From Atherix ibis (taxonomy: Eukaryota > Arthropoda > Insecta > Diptera > Athericidae): 64,000 bases of DNA. Each line of letters starts with the position of its first letter. Position 1 is the first letter of the stretch. Location of the stretch: contig OY282606.1 in assembly GCA_958298945.1 (NCBI GenBank), positions 25,331,740-25,395,739 on the forward strand. Direction: 5' to 3'. The notes under the pieces are model-generated. The model did no database searches. It saw only the letters and a program-made list of their open reading frames with translations, and was not told where the DNA came from. Made by a program: the position numbers and the translations under genes. Shown here in pieces: positions 1 to 12,051 of the stretch.

Positions 1-349
1 AAAATCGATGGTGAAAATGGTCATGTAAAGGGGGGCATTATCATGGATCTGCGCGAAGAACCCTATTTCTGAAGCTATCAAGGCTGTCTAAATAAAAACT
101 TGTTTTTCGACGATCTGAGTTCACAAGAGCTCTCATTCGTTATACATTTTTTACAGTATTCAATACTAAAGGACCTAAATGAGCTCAAAAAAAGCTTTGT
201 ACCACCTAAAAATCCATGCTCTTGATAAGAAGTCTTCCATAATATGCACTCAGTTAAATACAATATTTGCTCCAAAAAATTAATACTTAGTCATCGTTAC
301 TTCAAAATTTTGCTGCTCAATTTTTTATAACGCACTACAAAAAGGCAGA

Positions 350-1063
350 ATTGAAGTGCTGCTCAGCGAACGCGTGGCCCATCGACAAAAACAGGTGGTA
401 GTCGGAAGGGGCCAGGTCTGGTGAATAAGCTGGGTGGGGTAGCACCTCCCAGTTGAGTGTCTCCAAGTAGTTTTGGACCATTTTTGACATGTGCGATGGT
501 GCGTTGTCGTGGAGGAAAATCAGCTTGTCATGTCTTTGTTGATAATCCGTATCAATTTTCCGATCTTTTCAATCTTCTCCATGGTACGCAGACGCATGGA
601 AACGGCTGGTTGAGTAACACCCAATTACTCCGCGAGCATTTATTGCGATTGGGTATCGTCTTTATCGAAAAGAGCCTGCAATTGATGGTCCTCAATCTTC
701 CTAGGCCGATTTTCACGCTTCTTGTCCCACTATTCAAAATTGCCATGTTTGCACCGACGAAACCAATCACGGCATATTGTTTTCGTTGAAGAACTATCAC
801 CATAGGCCTCCATAAGCATTCGATTTCTTCAAATTGAAGCAGAAACGCAGAGCTTCCCACATATGCTCTTTTTCTGGCACAAAACTAGACATGATTACCA
901 AAGGAATAATGTATGTTGTTGTACAAAATTGCTGACAATGTGCACTGATTAATGTTGACAGATGTCAAAGTCATAAAAGAAAAATATGGCGTGTCCATGG
1001 TAGCTTAATACGCTCACTCAAGCCATCTATGAGTAAACGCCGGATTTAAGCTTATACACCTGG
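350..1063 (-). mobile_element. Mauritiana-type mariner, copy 1, internally deleted
   Basis: The right end is a good TIR (about 1036-1063, ending in cacctgg, with TA at 1064-1065) matching the ends at 49005 and 62902. Reading the - strand gives fragments of a mariner transposase: the N-terminal HTH region at about 860-552 and a catalytic-region fragment near 543-457. At about 543-548 the sequence jumps from the 'TDYQQRHDK' region to the N-terminal linker, so roughly 400 bp of the middle are deleted. The left part stops at about 350 with no TIR. It cannot encode a transposase. The family assignment rests on the C-terminal signature of the sister copies (HKLPERWEKCVAS, known from Mos1-like elements). 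Confidence 0.8.
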
Positions 1064-1065
1064 TA

Positions 1066-2020
1066 TTATCCAGTCTGATCCAATACCCTTTGCCATTTTT
1101 CTGCCAGTAGTAAATTTTTTTTCCTTGCTGTCAAAAAACTGATCCAAGTGATTTTTGACCTCCTCATTTGAATTAAACGTTTTACCGTTTAAAAATTTTT
1201 TGTAAAGATCGGAACAAATGATAATCGGAAGGTGCTAGGACTGGGGAGTATGGTTGGTGTGATAGTATATCCCATCCAACCTCTAAAAGCTTTTGTCGAG
1301 TTACGCATTATTCTATTGGTACACTATAACTTTCCTATTGACCAATTCTGGATTTTTTTCTTTAAGTGAATCATTCAATTTGCCCAACTAATGACAGTAC
1401 ACTTCAGAATTGATCGTTGTATTGCTTGGTAGAAGCTCAAAATAAACGATTCCTTTGAAGTCCCACCAAACAGATAGCATAAACTTTTTTTGATGAATAT
1501 TAGCTTTCGAAGTGCTTTGAGCCGGTTCATCTTTTCTACTCGAGGATCTTTTGCACTTAACATTGTTGTAAGCAACCAATTTCTCGTCCCCAGTGATGAT
1601 ACGCTTCACAAATTAGATCATTTTCTTCGCGTTTGAGAAGCAAATCACAAACGTCAATGCGGCGGCAAAAATTTTTTTCCGTAAGAAGATGACGAACCCA
1701 TATGTCGAGCTTTGAGATTAACCCTAGCAGTTTCAAATGATCATGAGCGATCGAATTAGATAAATTTAATCTCTCAGTGATCTTACGAATTGTTATTCGC
1801 CGGTTTGTATCAATTAATGCCTTTATTGTGTCTTCATCACCTTCAACTGATCAAAACTTGCCGGATCGAAATTTTCCAACCAGTTTTAGCACTGGCGCTC
1901 ACTGAACAGCATTTTTATCTTTTCTATAATAAAAAAGTAAAATATGCTGAAAATGCCGTTTTTCACTTTTCATATTTAAAAGGGTATCAACCAAAAACTA
2001 CTATGCAGAATCAATCGAGC
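1066..2020 (-). mobile_element. Mellifera/cecropia-like mariner relic
   Basis: On the - strand, 1609-1388 reads as mariner transposase around the first catalytic Asp (IITGDEKLVAYNN), then VWWDFKGIVYFELLP. 1575-1375 overlaps it in a second frame, so there are frameshifts. The second and third catalytic Asp regions toward 1100-1380 are badly decayed. The right boundary is uncertain, and the left end abuts the TIR of the mauritiana-type copy at 1063, which may have inserted here. Confidence 0.55.
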
Positions 2021-2179
2021 CTTGCTATGTCAGCTGTCAAAATACATATGATTATGCGGCTTAAGTGTGTTGGGGAAAAAACGAAATTACTTTCGAAACA
2101 ACCATACGTATTTCTAGAAAAGTTTAATAATATTGTAACAATTTATTATTACCAAAAGCACCTTCTTCACACCAAAAAT

Positions 2180-2207
2180 AGTAATAATAATAATAATAAT
2201 AATAATA
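2180..2207. repeat. (AAT)n microsatellite
   Basis: About nine uninterrupted trinucleotide units, read directly from the sequence. The same repeat unit builds the Asn codons in the coding exon at 49571-50984. Confidence 0.95.
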
Positions 2208-2212
2208 TATAA

Positions 2213-3705
2213 ATAAAATTGTATTAATTAAGATATATGAATGAAAATTTCTTATTGTAACCATGTAATATGGAAATTTTACATTTTGCTTAAGTTGAAG
2301 TGGTAAAAATACGCCCGGTATTTATGTCGATTGAGAATAAGCACGCACAATAAGTATGCAACAAATGAATTTAATTCCTTCTCTAAAGTAGTACTAAAAA
2401 TAATGGGCAAGTTTTCTCAGCATATGCAAAAATCCATAATTATCCTTTTACATACAGAATTAAACAGAAATTTTCTATATTTTACAATAACTGAACAAAC
2501 ATAATATTACCTAAATTTGTGTATTTTTTACTTCACTGCCGTTCTGTTCGTGATGTGTACATTCGTTGTCTAGATTGTGACGCTGTGTTATTGGCCATTT
2601 TCGGTGTTGAACAGACTTCCCAGGATAAAAGGAATGAACTAGGATTACACTTGTATTAATACGAGTATACAAAATTCCATAGATACAAGTACAAGTGCCA
2701 GGATAATCTGTTGGTAGATTTGGAGTACGTTATGCGTGGTGAAAACCTTATCCTTCAACGGTTACACCAAATACTCAAGCAACGATATAAATTCAATTAC
2801 CTTGTTCAGAAATTCTGTAGATTATTCGTTATTAAAGCTATAGTTATATACGATAACTTATCTTATAGTGTACATCATACAAAATAAGACAAAAAATATT
2901 TTTATTACTCATACTATTCTACTGAAAATTAATCGTGGAAGTTGTTCTTGTTTTAGATACTTTTTAGCAAATGATATTATGCAAAAAAAAGGATAACAAC
3001 CCATAATTAAAATCATTCAACAACATATATTCATATTATTGTGGTTTGTTTAAAAATAAAAGAAATGTTTTCAATAATTCGTGAATTATGGAATATTTTT
3101 GCAAAAAAAAAAATAATTTTTACTCTTACCAGTTTCTCTTATGTCCTTTGAATATTATAGCGTAGAATAGAAAATACTTTAGAGAAATTATTAAATAAAG
3201 ACTTATACATGTTCGTAACTATGTAAAGAAAAATCCTTGTAGATAATTTCTATGATAAGATTTTTATTTACGAGAATTCTTACACTACAACTACCCTACT
3301 CGGTTCCACCATCAATAATTATGAATTTAGCTTATGGATTTTTCCTATAACACTTTTTATCAAAATATTATGCGCATATTTCTAATAATATTAATTTATT
3401 ATTATTTTAATTTGTGTATGTGTGTACTGTGAAAGTTTGAATATAAACCGTACCTTCGACTTATATGTGTCTAATCCAATTAGGAACATAGTTTCGCTTA
3501 ATTGACGTAGAAGTATCTGAGTAATGAGTTTACAGTATTTGATGTTGGAAGGAAATTTCAGAAAATGTTTATAGTGAAAATTATTTTAAAGGGACTTTAT
3601 AGTTTTAATGACTATAATTAGTGAGAAAATTTTGGGGTATGTTTTTAAAAATAAATAATTTTATAGATATTTATAACAATATAGTAACTAGTAGAAATTT
3701 ACATA
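2213..3705. other. AT-rich spacer, nothing recognised
   Basis: I see no coding pattern, no TIR and no RNA gene here. It contains A/T homopolymer runs only. Confidence 0.6.
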
Positions 3706-4538
3706 CGAGGTCTTTTTTTAAAAGTATCGTGAATTTTGAATTTCCGCGGGTTACGTACATTTGATAAGTTCGGCCATTTTGAATATTCAGTTAATTTTTG
3801 ACAGCTCTTTGCTTGCACGTGTTTTGGCTCGTCTTCAATTTTTGCTCAATTTCGACCAAAAACAGCATCGCATTAACATTGCTAAGGAACTGTTGGACTC
3901 TGTCCGCGACGACCCAAATTTGCTGCAGATTTGGACTCTGTCCGCGATGACCCAAATTTGCTCCAGAAACCAAAGTTCAATCATCCCAATGGAAGCTGGC
4001 GCACGAGCTAAAACCAAAAAAAGCGCCCCAAGTTCGGTCGAATGTGAAGGTTTTGCTTACAGTTTTCTTCGATTCCAGGGGCGCGATGCAACATCTTGCC
4101 ACAGGGTAGAACGGTAAATAAGGAATTTTATCTGCAAGTTATGCGAAAGTTGCGTGAAGCAATCCTCCAGAAACGCCCGGATTTGTGGAAGAACAAAAAT
4201 TGGCTTTTGCCATTTTTGGCCAAAAACAACACACTAATAATGCCGCAGCCACCGTATTTCCCAGATCTGGCCCACTGAGACTCTTTCTTATTCCCGAAAC
4301 TGAAGAGCCCCATGAAAGGACGATGCTGCGCTACGATTGAGGAGAAAAAGACGGCATCGGAAGAGGAGCTGAACAAGATCAAAAAAATTTTTTTTTGAAG
4401 TGCTTAGAGGATTGGAAAAAACGTTGGCGCAAGTGTATAATATCTGATGGGGATTACTTTGAAGGGGAAAAAATAGATATTTATCTATTTTGTGTTTGAA
4501 AAAATAAAAAATTCGTTATACTTTTTGAACAGACCTCG
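3706..4538 (+). mobile_element. Short deletion-derivative mariner, copy 1
   Basis: TIRs of the form cgaggtct...agacctcg are flanked by TA on both sides (3704-3705 and 4539-4540). The body encodes broken pieces of a mariner transposase: INIAKELLDSVRDDPNLL, then VNKEFYLQVMRKLREAI, then LAKNNTLIMPQPPY. The N-terminal HTH module is absent. So is the stretch with the second catalytic Asp: WLLP runs straight into FLAKNN. A tandem duplication of about 33 bp is present near 3896-3962. At 833 bp it is shorter than the usual mariner length of about 1.3 kb. The same deletions occur in the copies at 22821, 55220 and 58135. Confidence 0.85.
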
Positions 4539-4544
4539 TAATTC

Positions 4545-7262
4545 TATTGATGAACATAAAGGGTTATTGGGAGTAAGCATCTATGGAGCAATTGGATTAG
4601 AACAGGGGGAAACCTTCATAAGGTACTCGCCTGCAAGACCTTCTACCTGCCAGGCGAGTTATGCGGGATTTTTACCTCGCTAAAACCTAACCTGTACCTC
4701 TACCCTTGCTCCCGGAACGATGGTTCTCCGGCGGTACTCTTTGTAAATACTACTTCGCCGGGGCGTTCTTATAATATTTTACTATTTATTATATTTTACT
4801 GCTGTCCCGATGTTATTACGCCTGGTGGCCTATTCTTCGTACGTGGTGTGAAGATCCTTGATGATAGATTCCGCGTACTCTGCAACTTTGTTCCAAGCCG
4901 ATTGGTTCTTCAGCATGCACTCCACTATGTTTTCTGGACTGATGGAATGGTCCAGATTTGTCTCCAGATCTACCCGTGTCCCCTCATAGAAAGGGCATTG
5001 GAAAAATACGTGTTCTGCATCTTCGATCACATCGCGGCAGTCAGTTCTCTTGAATCTGTGCAAGTATGCCCGAAAGCATCCATGCCCAGTCAAGAGTTGG
5101 GTGATGTAATACCCGACCTCCCTGTGCACGCGAGTGACCCATTTGTTGACATCTGGGATCAGCCGATGAGTCCACCGACCCTTCGTCGAGCTGTCCCATC
5201 TCTCTTGCCAGAGGCGAAGACTCTTGGGTCTCTCCTCTTCACAGAGGACCTTTCACCGCTTTTCCTTCTTCCTACGATGTTGGCGTTCACGCTCTCCTGC
5301 CAGGATGTCGATGGGTAGGCATGATGCCACGACGTTGACCGCATCATGTTATACCGTCCGGTATGCTGACGCTACTCTGGACTGATGACATTGTCTTGCG
5401 GTATGTTTTTAACTCTAGCGATTTTGCCCACACTGGTGCTCCGTATAGCAGGACGGAGGTAACTACAGTTGCCAGTAGTCGCCTTCGGATTTGCCTGGGG
5501 CCTCCGATATTGGGCATTATCCGCGAAAGCGCGCCCTGTACTGCTGATGCCTTTCTTCTGACGCTGGAGATGTACTCCTTGTAGTTGAGTCTGGCATCCA
5601 AGACCACTCCTAGATACCGGATGTAGGGTAGCGACTGGATGTCGTGGTCGCCTACTCTTATGGGGATGGTCTCCATTTTCTTCCGGCTACTCACAAGCTT
5701 CGGTCTTATTTTCCGCCAAAGACAGGTCTGCCAATGTCATCTACTGTCTGATTCTCCGGATGGTGGTGGAGAATGCGGCTTCCAGTTCCTCCAGGTGTTT
5801 GGCTACAAGGACAACCGCTACGTCGTCCGCGAAAGCCACGAGTGTTGTGTATCGTCGGTAATTCCAGATGGAGTAGGCCGTCGTACATGACGTTCCACAA
5901 GAGTGGCGCCAGGACAGAGCCCTGAGGTACCCCTCCCGTGACCCCATACTCCGCTAGTCCATCGTCGGTCTCGTAGTGCAGTAGTCGATCACCGAAGTAT
6001 GATCTGACCATCCTCCGTAGGTAGTAGGGTACCCCCATGTCCCAGCGGGCCGAGTTAAACGCATTCTTGATGTCCAGGGTGCCAATAAGGCAATACTTTT
6101 TTGGAACCGCCTTTGCATCTCTTTCCTGAAATGGCTTCCTTTGCGATGTTCGTGACGAATTCCAACGCGTCGATGGTCGACCTCCCCTTCCTGAATCCGA
6201 ATTGGAATTCGGAAAGTTGAGGATCGATGTAATGCTCCAATCTGTCAGCCACTATCCGCTCCAAGTTCTTCCCGTCCGAATCCAGCATGCAGAGTGGACT
6301 ATAGGATGCTGGTTCGTCCGGTGGTTTCTTCGCTTTTGGGATAAAAACCAATCTTTGTTGCTTCCATCGAGTCGGAAATACGCCTTGCCGCAGGCAGGCG
6401 CCGTACATGCTTATGAACATGCCTGGCCTGGCGGCAATTGCACTTTTCAGTGCGATGTTGGGTATGCCGCTTGGTCCTGGTGCCTTGCCATTCTGCAATA
6501 TAGTGCAGGCCCTTGTCAGTTCTTCCATGGTCACTCCGGGAATTCCTACTTCATCCTCCGGGTGGTAGTCGTGGAGTTCTGATTTCTCCGGAAACAGATG
6601 TTCTACTATTCTGTGCAGCATGTCGGAACATGTTGGTTTTGTTGCGGGTAGGCTTTTAATCCTGTGCATGACCATCTTATACGGTCTGCCCCACCGGTCC
6701 TGGTCCACTACCGCGCAGAGTTCCTTCCAACAATCTCGTTTACTCGAGTTGATGGCGTTTCTGATGAAGGCTGGTGTTGCCTTCTTGCTTTAAGGCATCC
6801 TCGCCGGTGTAGGGTGATGGTCGGGTTCCACCAGGGGACTGATGCTCGGCCGTTGTTTGGGCGACTCCTTGGCATCGACGCATCGCTGGCTGCCACCAAG
6901 GTCGCTGCTACCTCTTCTGTGATGCCCTCGGCAGTTATTGTCCGGGGCGCTGGTGATCCGCTCATCAAAGCATTTGCTGTTCCAACCCACTGGCTGCGTC
7001 CTTATGTGTCTCTGACGCCACCCGCTTCTGGGACTGTTGTTGATTTCCCAGATTATAGCTTGATGGTCGCTATTTGCGATTACGACCGGTTCATGGCTTC
7101 TCACGTCCTCTTCAAGAGTGTCCAGGAAGTCCTCGAACATGTCAATCGGAGCACTCGGTGGAGCATAGCAACTATACAGGTGCACACGGTAATAATCCGT
7201 AGCTATGTCTAATATTTCGATTCTGTCAGTGTTCTTTTTCTTATCTTTCGGGTGTGTCATAT
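4545..7262 (-). mobile_element. R1-clade LINE, 5'-truncated
   Basis: A GC-richer block than its surroundings, read on the - strand. It carries, in order, an endonuclease remnant (7260-6790), reverse transcriptase (about 6708-5706), a post-RT region (5694-5344) and a cysteine-bearing C-terminal region (5129-4830), then a 3' untranslated stretch down to about 4545. The left end lies against the mariner that ends at 4538. Order and motifs fit the R1 clade. No poly(A) tail was seen. Confidence 0.85.
4830..7260 (-). pseudogene. R1-like pol (endonuclease-RT) pseudogene
   Basis: The encoded protein would have been the LINE ORF2 product that nicks target DNA and reverse-transcribes the element RNA. 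Seen on the - strand: an APE-type endonuclease part with YSCYAPPSAP and a SDHQAI motif, but PVVIA joins directly to NSDHQAI, so the segment holding the GDFN motif is deleted. The RT fingers/palm are clear (NGKAPGPSGIPNIALK, FRKGRSTIDALEFV, GGVPQGSVLAPLLWNVMYDGL) and the catalytic AFADDVAVV is intact near 5860. After that come IRYLGVVLDARLNYK and a C-terminal region with C-H residues (HVFFQCPFYEGTR). At least three frame changes separate these pieces (near 6060, 5890 and 5340), so it is dead. An R1 relative is much likelier than jockey because of the C-terminal layout. Confidence 0.85.
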
Positions 7263-9387
7263 TGTCTCTTTTAATGCTATCCTAACTCCTCCCATTTTTT
7301 CTATATAATCATTTATTATATTATTCCTTTTTTATTGTCTATGTTTCCTGATTTGTAGATTTATTTCTTTACTTAGACTTTCGATCTTCTTCCTGTTGTT
7401 TTTTCTATCTTTAAATATGGACTTCCTCTGCATAAGCAAACCTCTTGCCTCTGGACCTATTTTTTACTTAATTTCTTTATTTATTTTAGATTTGTTTTCT
7501 ACTTTCTTTAGTTCGTTTTCAAGAGCGTCATATTGCTCCTGAACATAATTGGCATTGTTTTTTGTTTTCAAATTTTGGTAATACTAGTTTAAAAGGAAGA
7601 ATTGTCTTTAATTTCCTGAATGACCCCAGATACCATATTTGATCAAAATCTTTGCTAATAATTAGAAATACACCAACTAGCATTGAGATTAGTATAGCAA
7701 ATTAATTAAATTTAAAAAAAATCAACTATATTTTCTTCAAATTATTTCGAAATAACGCTTTTAGATAGATTTACGCTAAATTTAGTTTAATTACGAAAAG
7801 ATTTCTTAAGAAGAGGTTTTTTTTTTTAAAAATGAATTTCTCATTATATTAACCTAATTTAAAAAGAATCCAATAAAGAATAAATTTCCAACATTTTCAC
7901 CTTTAAATATACTTATTTATATACATAACTAGATAAATTATTATTGCCACAACAAGAATGTTAAGGGATGAAAATTTGCTGTGTGAAAAATTAAGAGCGA
8001 AACCAACATAAAGTTTTTAATAAGAGTAGAAGTGTTGGAGACTGTAATTGATACTTGAACTTATTGCGAACAAATTGTATCTGAAGTAATAAATCCTTGC
8101 TCCTTTCTCCGCCGTCCTATCACATGGATATTGTTTGAAATTCTAAAAAAGAAAATCGTTGAAAAAAAATTGAACAATTCGTCGATCTACTCTGTATATC
8201 TCCGAAGTGTACTTTTTACCCCTTTCCTATTTCATTGCACACCTTTCAAAACACCCTGAACGAAGTCAATGTTATACCCGTTTTTGAATTCAATTTAAAA
8301 CTATTACAGTTGATGCTCTGTTGTAAAAGTGTGAGTTTTTTTTTTTTGTCACTATTTCAAAGATTAAAAGTTAAAATTCTACAAAATTTTACTGTACTAA
8401 AAACAGAATAAAGTATTGGAAGTCTAGCATACAATCTAACAGGAGTGTACAATAAATTCACATCGTAACACAGCACAATGTAATTTCTAAAAGTACTATC
8501 TGTACAAAGGTAACATTTGCCCGTTAACATTTTCTACTTTTTACGATCGAGTCAATTTGAACTTTTATTTAAGTTGCCATCTTTCGATCGCTGACATTTT
8601 ACGGGCCAGACAATATTTTGCACGTTAAGAAGAAAAATGGATTTTAGCATTTTTATCGTTGCAGTATTATTGCATTGTATCACATCATTCGTATTCTTAT
8701 TATGCATTGAAATGCAAGCTTTTGCCTCTATTATTCGAGAGTATGAATAAGTTAGGATTTACGTCAACTCCTTAGAGCTTTGTTACTTTGTCAGTATCCG
8801 TCTTGTTATTGCACTTTGGATGGAACTTTTTCACCGGAAATCATGTATACATTATTATTCGATTCGTATACCATGAACGATGGCTATATTAGCATTTTTA
8901 ACAAATGTCTTAACTTTCTGATAGTCATTCTGAATATTGCCATAAGCAAAACTCTGTACTTTTATGGATTTTAATGTCATTTTTATTGGAAAAATGTAGT
9001 TCAATGTGTTTAGCAAAGCAAAGCAGGTAAATAGCAATTATTTACCTTCGAAACGGAAATTATTTAATCTGATACTAGTTACCATTGAAAATATCTCCCA
9101 TTTATTAATCGAATACTTTGATTAACAATGATTATTGCCTTTACTCATCATATTCTTTTTGAACTTCAAATAATATCAAAATATAGTATATAATAATTAA
9201 CTAGATTTAATATAGGAAATTAAATTGTGTCAAAATTATAGGTATTTGATTGAAAAAAAAATTTAAATTTATTTAAAATTTTAAGATTTTTAAAATTTTA
9301 TTATGTGAAAACTGCAAATAAAAAGCATTTTTCTCTAAAAAAATATTGTCGCTGTGGATACTCGTAATTTCGATAGAGTATAATATA
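7263..9387. other. Spacer with no recognised gene
   Basis: 7263-7610 is a somewhat richer sequence that could be the decayed 5' part of the R1-like element, but no motif supports this. The rest is AT-rich. A 37-codon ATG frame at 8637-8750 is listed under findings only. Confidence 0.5.
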
Positions 9388-10682
9388 TTTGGTGTTGTAA
9401 TTAATTCGTAGCGTTTTTTTTTCAAAGTTTCGTGGTTTATTATGACAGTATCATTACAGAAGCGTTATTCAAAGTATTGTCCTTCGTTATCCACTACTTT
9501 TTGCCATCTTTCTGGTAATGCTCGGATACCGCGGCGAAAAAATTCTTCTTCTTTAGATTCGATGAAAGAATTGATCCAATTTTTGGTCATTTCGTAGTTA
9601 TCGAAGTGCTGCTCTGACAAGCCATGCGCCATGGATCGAAACAAATGATAATCAGATGGGGAAATGTCTGGTGAATATGGCGGGTGAGGCAGAACTTCCC
9701 GTTTTAGCGTATTTAAATAAGTTTTCACGACTTTCGTTACATGGGGTCTTGCATTGTCGTGGAGCAAAATTACTTTGTCGTGTCGATCCTTATATTGCGG
9801 CCGCTTTTCTTGTAATGCTCTGTTCAAACGCATCAATTGTCGTCTGTATACATCCCCAGTGATGGTTTCACCATACGTCCCCAGTGATGGTTTCACCCGG
9901 TTGGAGGAGCTCATAATAAATAACACTTAGCTGATCCCACCAAATACACAGTAAGATCTTCTTTCCATGAATATTCGACCTGGGGGACGATGTCGATTCA
10001 TGACCGGGCAAGCCCCACGATTTTCTGTGTTTGGGATTGTCGTAGAGTACCCACTTCTTGTCACCAGTGACGATTTGATGCAGAAATCCCTTTCTTTACT
10101 GCCGTTGGAGAAGAATCTCACAGGTGACAAACGCCGTTCGACGTCCCTTGGCTTCAAATCATGTGGAACCCACGTTCCCTGTTTTTGTACCATTCCTATG
10201 GCTTTCAGGCGTTTTTCGACCGTCGAAAAGTCGACTCCAAACGATGTGGATAACTCCCGGAGTGTTTGCCACGGGTCTTCATCGAGCAACGTCACCAAAT
10301 CGTCATCTTCGAACTCTTTCGGCTGTCCGGGACGTTCCATGTCTTCCAAATCAAAATTTCCATTTTAAAACCGCGCAAACCACTTCCTGCAAGTTTGCTC
10401 AGTAAGAGTATGTTTGCCGTAGACATCCACTAAAATACGATGACTTTCCGCGGCACTTTTCTTCATGTTGAAGTAATGGAGTAACACACGTCGCAAAAAC
10501 GATTTTTCAGGCACAAACTTCGACATGTTTGACACTGCGTAACAAGTGCTATTGACACTATAACAAAATGTCATATAGTGGAAAAGTTGCGTTATGTTAG
10601 TAGCTTTTGGGAGAATATTTACTTTTGTATGTGTGACAACGCTATCTTTTGTAAAACGCTACGAATTAATTCCAACACCTGG
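9388..10682 (-). mobile_element. Mauritiana-group mariner, second lineage, full length
   Basis: The ends are inverted repeats: ggtgttgtaattaattcg at 9391 mirrors cgaattaattccaacacc ending near 10679, with TA outside both. Length is about 1295 bp, the normal mariner size. It differs from the five-copy mauritiana-type family in TIR and protein sequence. It contains one nearly complete but broken transposase gene. Confidence 0.88.
9465..10526 (-). pseudogene. Mariner transposase, one stop and one frameshift
   Basis: The transposase would bind its TIRs and catalyse cut-and-paste. Reading from Met at 10526 (MSKFVPEKSFLRRVLLHYF), the first HTH ends at an in-frame TAA near 10365 (WFARF stop NGNFDLEDME), a one-base change from the usual Lys. 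The second HTH and linker follow (LSTSFGVDFSTVEKRL, WVPHDLK). Near 10065 the frame shifts at the first catalytic motif (VTGDKKWVLYDN). The C-terminal half from about 9926 is open: LLHDNARPH and YSPDISPSDYHLF supply the second and third Asp, and it ends LPERWQKVVDNEGQYFE. A direct duplication of about 22 bp lies near 9857-9897. The damage is slight, so this is a young copy. Confidence 0.88.
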
Positions 10683-11091
10683 TATTTTTATTTATTTTTA
10701 TATTTATTTTAATATAATTTTTTATCTGCTTCAAAATAATTTTGACTTAATGACAACGAATTAAAAGTATATACAAAAAAAGATTTTATAAAACCATTTT
10801 CTTTTGTCATAAATTTAAAAAAAAATACTGTCTTTTTTCAACCAATATTTTTTAGTATTCATATTGTAATTATAAAGTATCTTCGAATTGGAATAATTTA
10901 GGTTAGTATCTCAGGTGTGGCATTTATGAGATTGGCTTCACTAAAATCGATCTGGCAACACTGCGTACCCGCCTACAATATAGCTGGTACATAAGTCGCT
11001 CCTTAATAAGCAGTCTAAATTTTTACCGCGTCCAATAACAACGCGATCCTATAGAACTTGATAAGTGAGGTTGTGTCAGTGTGTTACGAAA
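10683..11091. other. Spacer, nothing recognised
   Basis: AT-rich, with no motif or repeat that I can assign. Confidence 0.5.
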
Positions 11092-11460
11092 AATGGAACA
11101 TCGAACTTTAGAGCAACGATGTGCTATAAAAATTTGTGTTCAGCTTAATGCATCAATGAGTTTAACTTATGAAAAGTTCTAAGGAGCCTATAGGAAACAT
11201 TCCTTCTCAAGGGCATAAGTTTTTCGGTGGGGCATAAAGCATATTCAGAGGACCTAGAACCATCGCAAAACGAAACTCACCCAGGCTTTAATATCGAAAA
11301 CAGAAAAAGGATTATTTGCATCAGACGGGATATTTCAGACCCTTGAATACTCCTTGTTACAAGACCATTTAATTAACGGGTTTTTATTGAAAAAAAAAAG
11401 ACTTTCCCGTAGTTCCCCAGTGCTCATATTCACCAGAACTAAATCCGTTTTTATTGTTTT
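11092..11460 (+). mobile_element. Mariner N-terminal relic
   Basis: From ATG at 11092 the + strand reads MEHRTLEQRCAIKICVQLN, then a second piece YRKHSFSRA, which resembles the first HTH of mariner transposases. After frame breaks, a stretch near 11402-11450 reads FPVVPQCSYSPELNP, like the PYSPDL motif around the third catalytic Asp. The intervening catalytic core is missing. No TIRs were located, so the limits are approximate. Confidence 0.5.
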
Positions 11461-12051
11461 GTTTATTTTCTTAGACCAAATCATCTTGGTTACACTTAAA
11501 AGCATGATATTCTTACCGTAAGGATTGAGTGTTGGGCTGTTGAGCGAGGAAGTCGTTCACGAGTGTTTGTCTAGTTAAGTTTTGTGGTTAATCAGTTTAA
11601 CGGTACGGTTTATTCTAAAAGATTTTCATATTTTTGGAAATTATAATATTCAAAAAATGATTTTTAAAAATAATTTTCATATCAATAAAAAAAAAATAAT
11701 TGAAGAGAAGTTCACTTTTGAAACTGTAAGACTTAAAAAAGAATATCAAAATTGAAGCAAAAATAATTGGAATTAAAAAATTTTGGAAAAAAACATTTGC
11801 AAATTAATAATAACAACAAATTTACAAACGAAATAAATAAAATGAAATAATAAATGTACTCTTCATAGAATAATAATCAACAACAAAAAATAGAAATACT
11901 GATCATCCCGGTTGAGATCGAATGGATTGACTTTTATTTCGTCCAATATCCACCATCATTGCTTATATAAAAGAAAAAGGAGAAATACGCGAAAAAAAAT
12001 ATAATAATTATAAAAGAAATTCAAGAAAATTGCCTATACACCATATAATTA
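11461..12051. other. Spacer, nothing recognised
   Basis: AT-rich sequence without coding signal. Confidence 0.5.

Noticed and set aside
457..789. + strand frames opposite mariner copies as separate genes
   Set aside because: They are antisense shadows of the transposase and recur opposite every mauritiana-type copy (12606, 38184, 48077, 63254).
4848..5318. 156-codon + strand frame
   Set aside because: Antisense to the R1-like pol C-terminus, with no motif of its own.
6664..7212. 182-codon + strand frame
   Set aside because: Antisense to the R1-like endonuclease region, which reads clearly on the - strand.
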